Positions 53,677-62,128 of a DNA stretch of 64,000 bases are shown here, one piece after another. The number at the start of each line of letters is the position of its first letter. Positions within the stretch are counted from its first letter, which is position 1. Under the pieces are notes generated by a model. That model saw only the letters and a list, made by a program, of their open reading frames with translations. It had not been told where the DNA came from and did not search any database. The stretch lies in NCBI GenBank assembly GCA_963851245.1, contig CAWKOH010000001.1, forward strand, positions 1 to 64,000, read 5' to 3'. The position numbers were made by a program, and so were the translations under genes. Origin of the DNA: CAWKOH01 sp963851245 (GTDB lineage: Bacteria; Actinomycetota; Acidimicrobiia; Acidimicrobiales; Palsa-688).

Positions 53677-55542
53677 ATGATGGTCACAGAGGTCGGCCGG
53701 AGCGACCGGTGGCGACTGGGGCTGGCGGCGACGGCGGTGCTCCTGGCCGCGGCCGACACCTACGTGGTCGTCGTGGCGCTCCCGTCCATCATGGCCGGCG
53801 TCGGCGTGGGCCTCGACCGACTCCAGCGGGCCACGCCGATCATCAGCGGGTTCCTCCTCGGCTACACCGCCGTACTGCCCTTGATCGGTCGGTTGGCTGA
53901 CCTGGCCGGGACCGGACCGGTGTTCGCGGGGTGCTTGGTGGCCTTCGGCACCGGTTCGGTACTCACCGCAACCGCGCACGCCTTGCCCGTCGTCGTGCTC
54001 GGGCGGGCCATCCAGGGAGTCGGAGGGGGCGGGCTGGTGCCCGTGACCATGGCCATGGTTGCAGCCCGCTGGCCGCCCGACGGCCGCGGCTTGCCCCTGG
54101 GCGTCGTCGGGGCCCTGCAGGAGCTCGGCAGCGTCATCGGCCCCCTCTACGGTGCCGCCATCGTGGCGGTGGCTTCCTGGCGAATGATCTTCTGGATCAA
54201 CGTTCCTGTCGTCCTCGTCCTGGGGTTCGGGTTCTGGCTGGCTGGTCGCGCCGGCGGTCAGGCCCGCATTGACGATCCCCATGGGGTCGACGGTCGGGCG
54301 GAAAGGGACGACAAGAAACCCCGGGGCCGGTTCGATGTCATCGGAGCATTCCTCGCCGTGGTGGGCCTCGGGGGCCTTCTGGTCGGCCTGGACGCTCCCG
54401 CCAGCCTGGCAACCAGCGCTTCCCTCGGCCAGGCCTACACGCCCGAGGCGAGCGGACCGTGGAGCCCGTTCAGCACGCCCATCGTGCTCGCCTCGCTGGG
54501 TCTCCTCGTGCTGTTCGTGGCCTGGGAGCTGGCGGCCCCGACCGGGGTCCGGCCCCTCGTCCCGATGGGAAGGGTGACCGCCGTTCTGGGTCGGGCCGAT
54601 GTCCCCGGAGCGCTGTTGCTGGCCGGGGTCCTGGCCTGCATCGTGGTGGCCTTTTCCACCGCCGACCCGAGCCGGCAGGTCGTAGCTTCGAGCGCTCCGA
54701 TCCTGGGCCCGCTCGTGGCCGTCCTGGTCGTGCTGTTCCTGCTCCGTGAGCGGCATACCGCCCATCCGCTGATCGAACCGGACGCCCTGGCCCGCCGCCC
54801 GGCGTGGGGCTCGCTCGTGGTGAACCTCGCTCTCGGTGGCGCCTTGATGGCCGCTCTGATCGACGTCCCGCTCTACGCCCGCTCCACGGTCGATCCGAAC
54901 TCGGAGGTGTCGGCCGCTTTGGTGCTGGTCCGGTTCCTGGTCGCCGTTCCCGTCGGAGCGCTCATCGGAGGGGCGCTGTGCCGGCGGCGGGCCCTAGCGC
55001 CGGCGATCGCAGCCCTGGGCATGGGGCTGGCCGCCGCCTCCTTCATCCTCATGACGACCTGGAATCAGACATCCCTCGGCGGCGGCCCGAGGCCGAGCGA
55101 TGTCGAACTGATCGTCTGTGGGCTCGGGTTCGGCCTGGCCATCGCGCCGGTGAACGTGGCCATCCTGGGGGCGGTGAAGCCCAGCTTGCACGCCCTGGCC
55201 AGCGCCCTGGCCGTGGTGGCCCGCACGATCGGAATGCTCGCCGGCTTGTCGGCACTGACCGCTATCGCCCTGCACCGCTTCTACCAGTCTCAGGCGAAGA
55301 TCGGCTCGCCCCTGGTCCTGTGCCCTAAGGACCCGACCAACTGTGCGCCGTACAACACGGCGACGACCAACGCGCTGATCGGTGAGCTTCACACCATCTT
55401 CGCCGGGGCGGCGGTGTGCGCCATCGTGGCCGGAGTGCTAGCGGCGGTCCTCTTGCGACCCGAGGGCGATGACCTGGTCCTGGCTACCGTTGATGGTGAG
55501 GGCACCACCACGTGGTCCGGCCGCCGACCGTCGCCCGCATGA
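53677..55542 (+). CDS. MFS transporter, 14-helix P55/Rv1410c type
   Basis: ATG 53677, 621 residues. Helices and motifs of the DHA2 branch: LLAAADTYVVVVALPSIM in helix 1, GRLADLAGTGPVF (motif A), GRAIQGVGGGGLVPVTMAM (motif C-like), with an insertion of about 40 polar residues between helices 6 and 7 (RAGGQARIDDPH to KKPRGRFDV). It sits after the LprG-like gene, the arrangement in which the mycobacterial pump exports triacylglycerol-type lipids with LprG. Its 3' end overlaps the convergent fpg-type gene by 59 bases. Confidence 0.85.
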   Translation: MMVTEVGRSDRWRLGLAATAVLLAAADTYVVVVALPSIMAGVGVGLDRLQRATPIISGFLLGYTAVLPLIGRLADLAGTGPVFAGCLVAFGTGSVLTATAHALPVVVLGRAIQGVGGGGLVPVTMAMVAARWPPDGRGLPLGVVGALQELGSVIGPLYGAAIVAVASWRMIFWINVPVVLVLGFGFWLAGRAGGQARIDDPHGVDGRAERDDKKPRGRFDVIGAFLAVVGLGGLLVGLDAPASLATSASLGQAYTPEASGPWSPFSTPIVLASLGLLVLFVAWELAAPTGVRPLVPMGRVTAVLGRADVPGALLLAGVLACIVVAFSTADPSRQVVASSAPILGPLVAVLVVLFLLRERHTAHPLIEPDALARRPAWGSLVVNLALGGALMAALIDVPLYARSTVDPNSEVSAALVLVRFLVAVPVGALIGGALCRRRALAPAIAALGMGLAAASFILMTTWNQTSLGGGPRPSDVELIVCGLGFGLAIAPVNVAILGAVKPSLHALASALAVVARTIGMLAGLSALTAIALHRFYQSQAKIGSPLVLCPKDPTNCAPYNTATTNALIGELHTIFAGAAVCAIVAGVLAAVLLRPEGDDLVLATVDGEGTTTWSGRRPSPA

Positions 55543-56281
55543 GGGGAGTGTGGTCTCGCGGGCAAAGACCGCCAGAGTGCCGGTGCGGTTCGAGATCGCC
55601 CATGTGGGATCCCCCCCGCTCTATCAGCTCAGCCAGTCCGGCGGACAGGTGGCGGTGAAGCCGGCGCAGCTCGGCGGGAGTGAGGGAGTCGCACGACCGG
55701 TGAGGAGCCAGTCCCGCCCGCCACAGGACCTCGTCGGCGATCAGGTTGCCTACGCCGGCCAGCTTGGCCTGGTCCATCAAGCGGGCCTTCAGGGCCACAT
55801 GACTGCCATCGAGGGCGCGGCGCAGGTCCCGTGCGCTCACGCCGAGTGCATCGGGTCCGAGCCGGGATTCATCAGGATCCAGCTCCACCCCACCCAGACG
55901 GCGGGGATCCCGGACCGCCATCCAGCCGCCATCGGCGAACCTCACGGTGAAGCGGTCGTGCCTACCGTCGGCTCCGGCTGAGTAGAGGAGGCGCTCGAGG
56001 CTGGCCAGGCCGTCAACGATCAGGCGCCCACTCATCCCGAAATGCACGCCGATGACGGATTCCCGTTCGTCCATGGTCGGCCCGACGTCGAGGAGCAGGA
56101 GCTTTCCTTTGCGCCGGGCCTGCTGGAACCGGCGGCCGGCCAGTGCGCTGGCGATACCCTCGGGATCCAGGCCCCGCTTCAGATACCAAAGGTCAGGGGC
56201 CGCGACCCCGCTGATCGGTCGGGCCAGGGCCCGCTGTTCGGCCAGCGACCGGTACCCCTCGACCTCGGGCAGCTCGGGCAC
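55484..56281 (-). CDS. Formamidopyrimidine/endonuclease-VIII-type DNA glycosylase
   Basis: GTG 56281 (one-base overlap with the udg stop, TAGTG); 265 residues. After removal of the start residue the catalytic Pro-Glu is PELPEVE. The helix-two-turn-helix DQAKLAGVGNLIADEVLWRAGL is present. The zinc finger reads CPRDHTPL followed after some residues by WWCPHH, so two of the four usual Cys are Asp/His and His. Excises oxidised bases from DNA. Overlaps the MFS gene on the other strand. Confidence 0.9.
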   Translation of the reverse strand: MPELPEVEGYRSLAEQRALARPISGVAAPDLWYLKRGLDPEGIASALAGRRFQQARRKGKLLLLDVGPTMDERESVIGVHFGMSGRLIVDGLASLERLLYSAGADGRHDRFTVRFADGGWMAVRDPRRLGGVELDPDESRLGPDALGVSARDLRRALDGSHVALKARLMDQAKLAGVGNLIADEVLWRAGLAPHRSCDSLTPAELRRLHRHLSAGLAELIERGGSHMGDLEPHRHSGGLCPRDHTPLMRATVGGRTTWWCPHHQR

Positions 56282-56949
56282 TAGATCGTGGTAGCCCTGG
56301 CAAAGACAGCGTCGAGCATGGCCTCGGTGAGCTTTCCGGTGAACGTGTTCTGCTGACTGGGGTGGAACGAGCAGATGATGACCTTGCCGTCCGGGGCGAC
56401 CATCTCGACGCCATGGCCGAATCGTGGCCGCGGTCTGACGCCGAGCAACCGGGTGACGGTGAGATAGGCGAACTGTCCCAGCGCGATCACGACCCGCACC
56501 GACTCGAGGGCGTCCATCTCGCGCACGAGGAAGGGAAAGCACCTATCCCGTTCCTCCGGCGTGGGCTTGTTGTCAGGCGGAGCACAGCGAACCGCGGCGC
56601 AAACCCAGGCACCGCGGAGCTGCAAGCCATCGTCGGCGCTGGTACTCGTGGCCTGGTTGGCCAGCCCGGCGCGATGCATCGATGCGAACAACCAGTCGCC
56701 CGAGCGGTCGCCGGTGAACACCCGACCGGTGCGATTGCCTCCGTGAGCGGCTGGGGCCAGTCCCACCACGGCGATGGACGCACGCGGATCGCCGAAGCCG
56801 GTTACCGGCCGGCCCCAGTAGGTCTCGTGCGTGAACGCGGCACGGGGTGAGGCCGCGACGGCTTCCCGCCAGGCCACCAGCCGGGGGCAGGCCCGGCAGG
56901 CCACAATCTCCACCGCCAGTCGATCCAGCCGGCTCGGGCCGTCTTCCAC
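56281..56949 (-). CDS. Uracil-DNA glycosylase, family 5 (UdgB type)
   Basis: GTG 56949 chosen over 57075 or 56985 because those overlap the divergent phosphatase start; 222 residues. Fe-S ligands C18-xx-C21 (CRACP) and C122 and C137 (RCAPPDNKPTP and ERDRCFP). Active-site GLAPAAHGGNRTGRVFTGDRSGD, where family 5 lacks the usual catalytic Asp/Asn, and SFHPSQQNTFTGKLT as motif 2. Removes uracil and deaminated bases. Translationally coupled to the Fpg-type gene downstream, forming a base-excision pair. Confidence 0.9.
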   Translation of the reverse strand: MEDGPSRLDRLAVEIVACRACPRLVAWREAVAASPRAAFTHETYWGRPVTGFGDPRASIAVVGLAPAAHGGNRTGRVFTGDRSGDWLFASMHRAGLANQATSTSADDGLQLRGAWVCAAVRCAPPDNKPTPEERDRCFPFLVREMDALESVRVVIALGQFAYLTVTRLLGVRPRPRFGHGVEMVAPDGKVIICSFHPSQQNTFTGKLTEAMLDAVFARATTI

Positions 56950-56977
56950 GCCGGAGACACTAGGTTGGCGACCCGAG

Positions 56978-57685
56978 ATGGCCACAACCCCCCGTCGCCC
57001 GAGCCGACGCAGGCCGGGTCCTTCCCGACCCCCGAACACCCTTGTGCTGCTTGTACGCCACGGGGTGACCCCCACGACCGGGAAGGTTCTCCCCGGGCGA
57101 GCGCCGGGACTTCACCTGGCCGATGCAGGCCTTCTACAGGCGGAAGCCCTCGCCGCCCGGCTGGCCGCCTGGGCGCCACCGGCGAGCGCCGCCGGAGGAA
57201 AGCGGCCCCGGATCAGCGCCGTGTACGCCTCGCCGCTGGAACGCACGCGCCAGACGGCAGCACCGATCGCGTCGGCCCTCGGCCTTCGGGTCAAGATCGA
57301 CCGCGGGCTGCTCGAATGCGACTTCGGCGAGTGGACCGGGGCTGAGCTCAAGAACCTGGTCAAGCTCCCGGAATGGACCACGGTCCAGCGCTACCCCAGC
57401 GGGTTCCGCTTCCCGGGGGGCGAATCTTTTCGCGGCATGCAAACCAGGATCGTCAGTTCACTCTCCACCCTGGCCTCCGGACATGCCGGCGAGACGGTTG
57501 TCGCCGTCTCTCATGCCGATCCCATAAAAGCGGCCGTCGCCGACGCTCTCGGCTCACATCTGGACCTCTTCCAACGGATCGTCATCTCTCCCTGTTCGGT
57601 CACGGCGATCAGCTACGGACCGGCCGGGCCGAGCGTGCTGACGGTGAATTCAACAGCTGGGCTGGCCGAGGTGGGGGCGAAGTGA
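56978..57685 (+). CDS. Histidine phosphatase, MSMEG_4193 type
   Basis: ATG 56978; 235 residues. The RHG motif LLVRHGVTPTT near residue 28, SPLERTRQTA, GLLECDFGEWTGAEL and VSHADPIKAAVADAL are those of the phosphoglycerate-mutase-like branch. The gene is the first of a conserved actinobacterial trio (phosphatase, DUF3090, SCO1664-type), 10 bases before the next. Substrate unknown. Confidence 0.9.
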   Translation: MATTPRRPSRRRPGPSRPPNTLVLLVRHGVTPTTGKVLPGRAPGLHLADAGLLQAEALAARLAAWAPPASAAGGKRPRISAVYASPLERTRQTAAPIASALGLRVKIDRGLLECDFGEWTGAELKNLVKLPEWTTVQRYPSGFRFPGGESFRGMQTRIVSSLSTLASGHAGETVVAVSHADPIKAAVADALGSHLDLFQRIVISPCSVTAISYGPAGPSVLTVNSTAGLAEVGAK

Positions 57686-57695
57686 GGAGCAAGGG

Positions 57696-58238
57696 TTGAG
57701 CCGCTCATTCGAGCTCCCCGAGGTCGAATGGACGACGGTGGGGACTATTGGAGAACCGGGTCAGCGCACCTTCTATTTCCAGGCCCGCCAGGGCGACCAG
57801 CTCATCACTCTGAAGCTGGAGAAGCAGCAAGTCGCAGCGATGGCCCGGTTCCTTGGCGAGATCCTCTCGGACCTTCCCGTTCCCGGCGACGTGCCCGGCG
57901 ACGAGATCCTGGAGCTCGTCGAACCGGTCGAGGCCGAGTGGGTGGTCGGCGCTATACAGCTCGCCTACGACAGCTCGGCCGACCGGATCGTCGTCCTGGC
58001 CGAGGAGATCGGAGCGGTCGACGAGGAAGATGATGAAGAGGAAGACGACCGGACACCCGATCCAGATCGAGGGGCGGGCCGGCTGGGCCTGACCCGGCCG
58101 CAGGCGGCCGGCCTGGTGCGACGGGGGTGGGACCTGGTCAACGCCGGCCGACCCCGCTGCTCGCTGTGCGGCCACCCCATGGACCCAGAAGGCCACTCGT
58201 GCCCCCGGACAAACGGCCACCGTCCCCCCTCGCCCTGA
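57696..58238 (+). CDS. DUF3090 family protein
   Basis: TTG 57696; 180 residues. MSRSFELPEVEWTTVGTIGEPGQRTFYFQARQ and LTRPQAAGLVRRG are family signatures; an acidic loop (EEDDEEEDD) lies in the middle and a possible zinc ribbon ends the protein (RCSLCGHPMDPEGHSCPR). The family is limited to actinobacteria and has no assigned role. The end overlaps the SCO1664-type gene by 40 bases. Confidence 0.9.
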   Translation: MSRSFELPEVEWTTVGTIGEPGQRTFYFQARQGDQLITLKLEKQQVAAMARFLGEILSDLPVPGDVPGDEILELVEPVEAEWVVGAIQLAYDSSADRIVVLAEEIGAVDEEDDEEEDDRTPDPDRGAGRLGLTRPQAAGLVRRGWDLVNAGRPRCSLCGHPMDPEGHSCPRTNGHRPPSP

Positions 58239-58924
58239 CCGTTCTCTCGTCCGGCCGGATCGAGGTCCAAGGGCGGATGCCGTGGAGCAGCAACGGCACC
58301 TACCTGGTGACAGTCGCCGCCGGCGAGGCGTTGTCCATCGCCGCGGTGTACAAGCCGGGACGAGCGGAGCGACCTCTCTGGGACTTCCCTGACGGCCTGT
58401 ACCGGCGGGAGGTGGCGGCCTACGAGCTCTCCGAGGCCCTCGGTTGGGGCTTCGTGCCACCGACTCTGGAGCGCAACGACGGGCCGATGGGGCCCGGCTC
58501 ACTGCAGATGTTCGTGGATGCAGACTTCGAGCAGCACTACTTCACGCTGATGGAGGACGATCGCCATCACGACGCTCTGAAGCGCATGGCCACCTTCGAC
58601 CTGCTCGCCAACAACGCCGATCGCAAAGGTGGGCACTGCCTGCTTGACGCCGACGGCCGGATCTGGGGGATCGACCATGGCCTGTGCTTCCACACCCAGC
58701 CCAAGCTCCGCACCGTGATCTGGGACTTTGCCGGCGAGGAGCTGCATCCTGACGACTCGGCCGACATCGCACGATTCGTGGCCGCCGGCCTACCCGAGTC
58801 GCTCCGAAGCACGCTGCACAAGGACGAGGCCCGGGCCCTCGAGGCCCGGGCCCACGCCCTGCTCCAGCGGGGCCGCCTGCCCGAACCACGCCGCGACCAT
58901 CCCTACCCCTGGCCACTGGTCTGA
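58199..58924 (+). CDS. SCO1664-family protein (PI3/4-kinase-like fold)
   Basis: GTG 58199, 241 residues. Kinase-like motifs: GTYLVTV and AAVYKPGRAERPLWDFPDGLYRREVAAYELSE in the N-lobe, then FDLLANNADRKGGHCLLD (catalytic Asp/Asn loop) and WGIDHGLCFH (metal-binding Asp). These match the phosphatidylinositol-kinase-like group of actinobacterial proteins of unknown target. Third gene of the trio. Confidence 0.9.
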   Translation: MPPDKRPPSPLALTVLSSGRIEVQGRMPWSSNGTYLVTVAAGEALSIAAVYKPGRAERPLWDFPDGLYRREVAAYELSEALGWGFVPPTLERNDGPMGPGSLQMFVDADFEQHYFTLMEDDRHHDALKRMATFDLLANNADRKGGHCLLDADGRIWGIDHGLCFHTQPKLRTVIWDFAGEELHPDDSADIARFVAAGLPESLRSTLHKDEARALEARAHALLQRGRLPEPRRDHPYPWPLV

Positions 58925-58976
58925 CCAGGCAGGGACCGGGTGGATCGAGGTCAGCCGGTAGGGATCGGGAGCGTCG

Positions 58977-59945
58977 TCAGCCCCGCTGCTGCAAAGCCTC
59001 AATCAGCTTTGGCAGGACCTTCTTCACGTCGCCCACGACCCCCAGGTCGGCGATCGAGAAGATCGGAGCCTCTTGGTCCTTGTTGATAGCGACGATATTC
59101 TTCGAGTTCTTCATCCCGACCATGTGCTGGGTGGCGCCCGAGATACCGCAGGCGATGTAGACGGTCGGTTTCACGGTCTTGCCGGTCTGGCCGACCTGGT
59201 GTGAGTACGGGACCCAGCCGGCGTCGACGATGGCCCGGGATGCACCGGCCGCACCCCTGAGCAGCTTGGCCAGGTCCTCGATCATCTTGTACCCGTCTGC
59301 CTCACCGAGGCCCCGCCCACCGGACACCACCACGGAAGCCTCGTCCAGCTTGGGGCCCTCCGACTCCTCGACGTGCGAACCCAGCACCGTGGCCCCGCCC
59401 GAAGCCCCCAGGTCCGGCACGGCCCAGGTGTCCACCGAGGCCGGGCCGCCACCGCTCGGCTCCGCCGCAAACGACTTGGCTCGCACCACATAGACCCCCG
59501 GGGGCGACCCGGTAAAGCGTGCTTTCAACACTTCGGTACCGCCGAAGATGGCGTGCTCGGATACGAGGTTGCCGTCGGCTTCCTCGAGCCCGACGATGTT
59601 CGTCAAAACGGGGCGGTCGACTTTCACTGACAGCCGGCCGGCGATGTCCCGCCCGTCGTAGTTCTGCGCCACGAAGACGGCGTCAGGACCATTGCCGGCC
59701 TCGATCTGCGCCGCCATGGCTGCGGCTACCGCGGGGCCGGGGAGGCCGAAGCCGAGATCGCCGACAGTGTGGAGGGTGCTCGCCCCGTGAGCACCCGCAT
59801 CGGCGGCCAGAGGCCCGGCGTCGCCCCAGGTGACACCCTCCACTGTGCCGGCCAGTTCGCGCGCCCCGGTGAGGAGTTCCAGTGAGACGGGCGAGATTTT
59901 GTCGCCGCCGCGGTCCACTACGACCCAGATCTTGTTCAATGCCAT
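58977..59945 (-). CDS. etfA: Electron transfer flavoprotein alpha subunit
   Basis: ATG 59945, 322 residues. The C-terminal FAD domain is clear: SGGRGLGEADGYKMIEDLAKLL, DAGWVPYSHQVGQTGKTVKPTVYIACGISGATQHMVGM and NKDQEAPIFSIADLGVVGD. Takes electrons from acyl-CoA and similar dehydrogenases with EtfB. Twenty bases downstream of etfB. Confidence 0.95.
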   Translation of the reverse strand: MALNKIWVVVDRGGDKISPVSLELLTGARELAGTVEGVTWGDAGPLAADAGAHGASTLHTVGDLGFGLPGPAVAAAMAAQIEAGNGPDAVFVAQNYDGRDIAGRLSVKVDRPVLTNIVGLEEADGNLVSEHAIFGGTEVLKARFTGSPPGVYVVRAKSFAAEPSGGGPASVDTWAVPDLGASGGATVLGSHVEESEGPKLDEASVVVSGGRGLGEADGYKMIEDLAKLLRGAAGASRAIVDAGWVPYSHQVGQTGKTVKPTVYIACGISGATQHMVGMKNSKNIVAINKDQEAPIFSIADLGVVGDVKKVLPKLIEALQQRG

Positions 59946-59965
59946 CAGTTGGTGGCCTTTCTTGC

Positions 59966-60745
59966 CTATATGACCTTGAGCTGCTCGAGGAAGGCCACGA
60001 TCTTCTCGTGGGCGTCCCCTTCGTCTACGACGATCTCACCCGCTTGGCGCGCCTCGGCGGGTTGCACCGACACGACCTCCTGGCCAGCCCCGGCGGAACC
60101 GACCGCGCCGGCGCCGACACCGAGGTCGGCGACGGTGACTTCGTCCACCGGCTTGCCCTTGGCGGCCATGATCCCCTTGAAGGAGGGGTAGCGCGGCTCG
60201 ACGACCCCGGCCGTGACTGTGATGAGAGCCGGCAGTGACACCTCGACCTCGTCGTAGCCGGCCTCGGTCTGCCTTTCGACGTGGACCTTGCCGTCAGAGA
60301 CGGTGACCTTTTTCGAGAACGTCACGGACGGCAGCCCGAGGATCTCGGCCACCTGGACTGGCAGCGTGCCCGTATAGCCGTCGGTCGATTCAGTGGCGGC
60401 GATGACCAAGTCCGGCTCGGCCCGCTTGATGGCCGCGGCCAGGACCTTGGCTGTGCCCAGGGCGTCGGATCCGGCCAAAGACGGATCACTGACCAGGATG
60501 GCCTTCGCCGCGCCCATGGCCAGCGCGGTGCGCAACCCGCTGGTCTCGCTGTTGGGGGCCATTGAGACCAGTGTGACCTCACCCCCGCCGGCCTGTTCCG
60601 CCAGCTGCAGGCCCATCTCGACGCCGTAGGAGTCGGATTCGTCGAGGATCAGCTTGCCTTCGCGAACCAAGGTGTGGGTGCCCGGATCGAGCTTGGCCGG
60701 CGCAGCCGGATCGGGGATCTGCTTTACGCAGACGACAACGTTCAT
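59966..60745 (-). CDS. etfB: Electron transfer flavoprotein beta subunit
   Basis: ATG 60745 (MNVVVCVKQIPDP), 259 residues; the open frame extends further upstream without family character. AMP-binding and recognition features: DSYGVEMGLQLAE, ATESTDGYTGTLPVQVAEILGLP and PRYPSFKGIMAAKGKPV. First gene of etfBA. Divergent from the anti-sigma gene. Confidence 0.95.
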   Translation of the reverse strand: MNVVVCVKQIPDPAAPAKLDPGTHTLVREGKLILDESDSYGVEMGLQLAEQAGGGEVTLVSMAPNSETSGLRTALAMGAAKAILVSDPSLAGSDALGTAKVLAAAIKRAEPDLVIAATESTDGYTGTLPVQVAEILGLPSVTFSKKVTVSDGKVHVERQTEAGYDEVEVSLPALITVTAGVVEPRYPSFKGIMAAKGKPVDEVTVADLGVGAGAVGSAGAGQEVVSVQPAEARQAGEIVVDEGDAHEKIVAFLEQLKVI

Positions 60746-60974
60746 GTCCCCATTCTCATCGACGGGGTCTGGGCGGCGCCACTTCGGGCCGCATCTGAGG
60801 TCCGGCCGGAATAGTGACCATTTGGCCCGAACGGGCCCGCTACGAGGAGACCGCCGCGGGGCTGACGGGGCTGGTCCCGCCCGGCTCACGTGCCGACCCG
60901 GGGCCGGTGCCGGCCGGTCCGTGGCGCCGCAGCCCGACCGAACCACCGGTCGAGGCTGCTACGGTGCGCAGGTC

Positions 60975-61373
60975 GTGGCCCCTTCCGACGAGGTGCGACT
61001 CGTTGTCCCAGCCCGACCCGAGTTCCTGCGACTGGCCCGGGTCACAGCAGCAGGCTTAGCTGGGCGCTTGGGTTTCAGCTACGACGAGGTCGAGGACCTG
61101 CGCCTCGCCATCGACGAGCTCTGCTTCGGGCTCACCGGACCGACCGGGAGACACGGAACGGTGGAGCTGGTGTACGTGATCGAGGAGGGCGCTCTGATCG
61201 TCGAAGGCATCGGTCACTTTCTCGAGGACATCGCTCCCATCATGCTGACCGACCTGTCGCGGATCATCCTCGGCGCTCTGGTCGACGAGCACGACCTCAG
61301 CTCGGAGCCGAACGGACCGCACTTTCGCCTGGTCAAGCGCCGACACTCCAACTCCTCGTTGGCCGGTGACTGA
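60975..61373 (+). CDS. Anti-sigma-factor-like ATPase (RsbW/SpoIIAB fold)
   Basis: GTG 60975, 132 residues. The N-box YDEVEDLRLAIDELCFGL marks the Bergerat-type ATPase of serine kinase anti-sigma factors; the second half (EGALIVEGIGHFLED) has a shortened ATP lid. The stop overlaps the sigma factor start by 8 bases, the usual pairing. No anti-anti-sigma gene is in the window. Confidence 0.8.
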   Translation: MAPSDEVRLVVPARPEFLRLARVTAAGLAGRLGFSYDEVEDLRLAIDELCFGLTGPTGRHGTVELVYVIEEGALIVEGIGHFLEDIAPIMLTDLSRIILGALVDEHDLSSEPNGPHFRLVKRRHSNSSLAGD

Positions 61374-62124
61374 CCGGGATCCGCTGAAGGAGACGTTCGC
61401 GGCTTACGCCCGGACCGGCGACATCGTGCTGCGGGACCAGCTCGTCGCCTCCTACATGGGGCTGGCCTCGTACCTGGCCCGGCGCTTCGCCAACCGGGGT
61501 CAGCCGTTGGAAGATCTGACCCAGGTCGCCGCCCTCGGATTGTTGAAGGCCGTCGATCGGTACGACCCTGGCCTGCAGATCGAGTTCTCCACCTACGCGA
61601 CGACGACGATCGTCGGGGAGCTGAAACGCTATCTGCGCGACAAAGGCTGGGCGGTCCGGGCCCCGCGGCGGATGCAAGAGCTGTATCTGAACCTGAGCCA
61701 GGTCGTCGACCCGTTGGGCCAGGAGCTGGGCCGCTCCCCGACCATCGCCGAGGTCGCGGCCGAGGTGCAGGTGTCCGAAGAGGAAGTCCTCGAAGCTCTG
61801 GAGGCAGGCCAGGCCTACCGCTTCGCTTCCCTCGACGCTCCCAAGCCCGATGGCGAGAGCAGTGAGCCGATCAGCAGCACTCTCGGCGAAGAGGACGAGG
61901 AGCTGACGCGTGCCGAGCAGAGAGCCACCCTCGCTCCCCTCCTCGACAAGCTGCCGAGTCGCGACAGGCAGGTGGTGCACCTGCGGTTCTTCGAGGGGTT
62001 GACCCAATCCGAGATCTCCCGGCGGCTCGGCATCTCGCAGATGCAGGTGTCACGTTTGTTATCGCGCAGTGTCGCCCAGCTTCGGTCCTTCGCGCAGGAG
62101 GCCGAGGCGACGGGCGAAGCCTGA
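61366..62124 (+). CDS. SigB/SigF-type alternative sigma factor
   Basis: GTG 61366, 252 residues. Region 2: DLTQVAALGLLKAVDRYDP and EFSTYATTTIVGELKRYLRDKGWAVRAPRR. Region 3: GRSPTIAEVAAEVQVSEEEV. Region 4: RDRQVVHLRFFEGLTQSEISRRLGISQMQVSRLLSRSVAQL. This is the general-stress or development sigma type, held by the anti-sigma gene just upstream. The lipid kinase follows after 4 bases. Confidence 0.9.
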   Translation: MTDRDPLKETFAAYARTGDIVLRDQLVASYMGLASYLARRFANRGQPLEDLTQVAALGLLKAVDRYDPGLQIEFSTYATTTIVGELKRYLRDKGWAVRAPRRMQELYLNLSQVVDPLGQELGRSPTIAEVAAEVQVSEEEVLEALEAGQAYRFASLDAPKPDGESSEPISSTLGEEDEELTRAEQRATLAPLLDKLPSRDRQVVHLRFFEGLTQSEISRRLGISQMQVSRLLSRSVAQLRSFAQEAEATGEA

Positions 62125-62128
62125 TCCG

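Noticed and set aside
53044..54765. 573-codon minus-strand frame across lprG-like and MFS genes
   Set aside because: Rich in Gln, His, Arg, Gly and Asp, the typical antisense reading of hydrophobic transporter codons.
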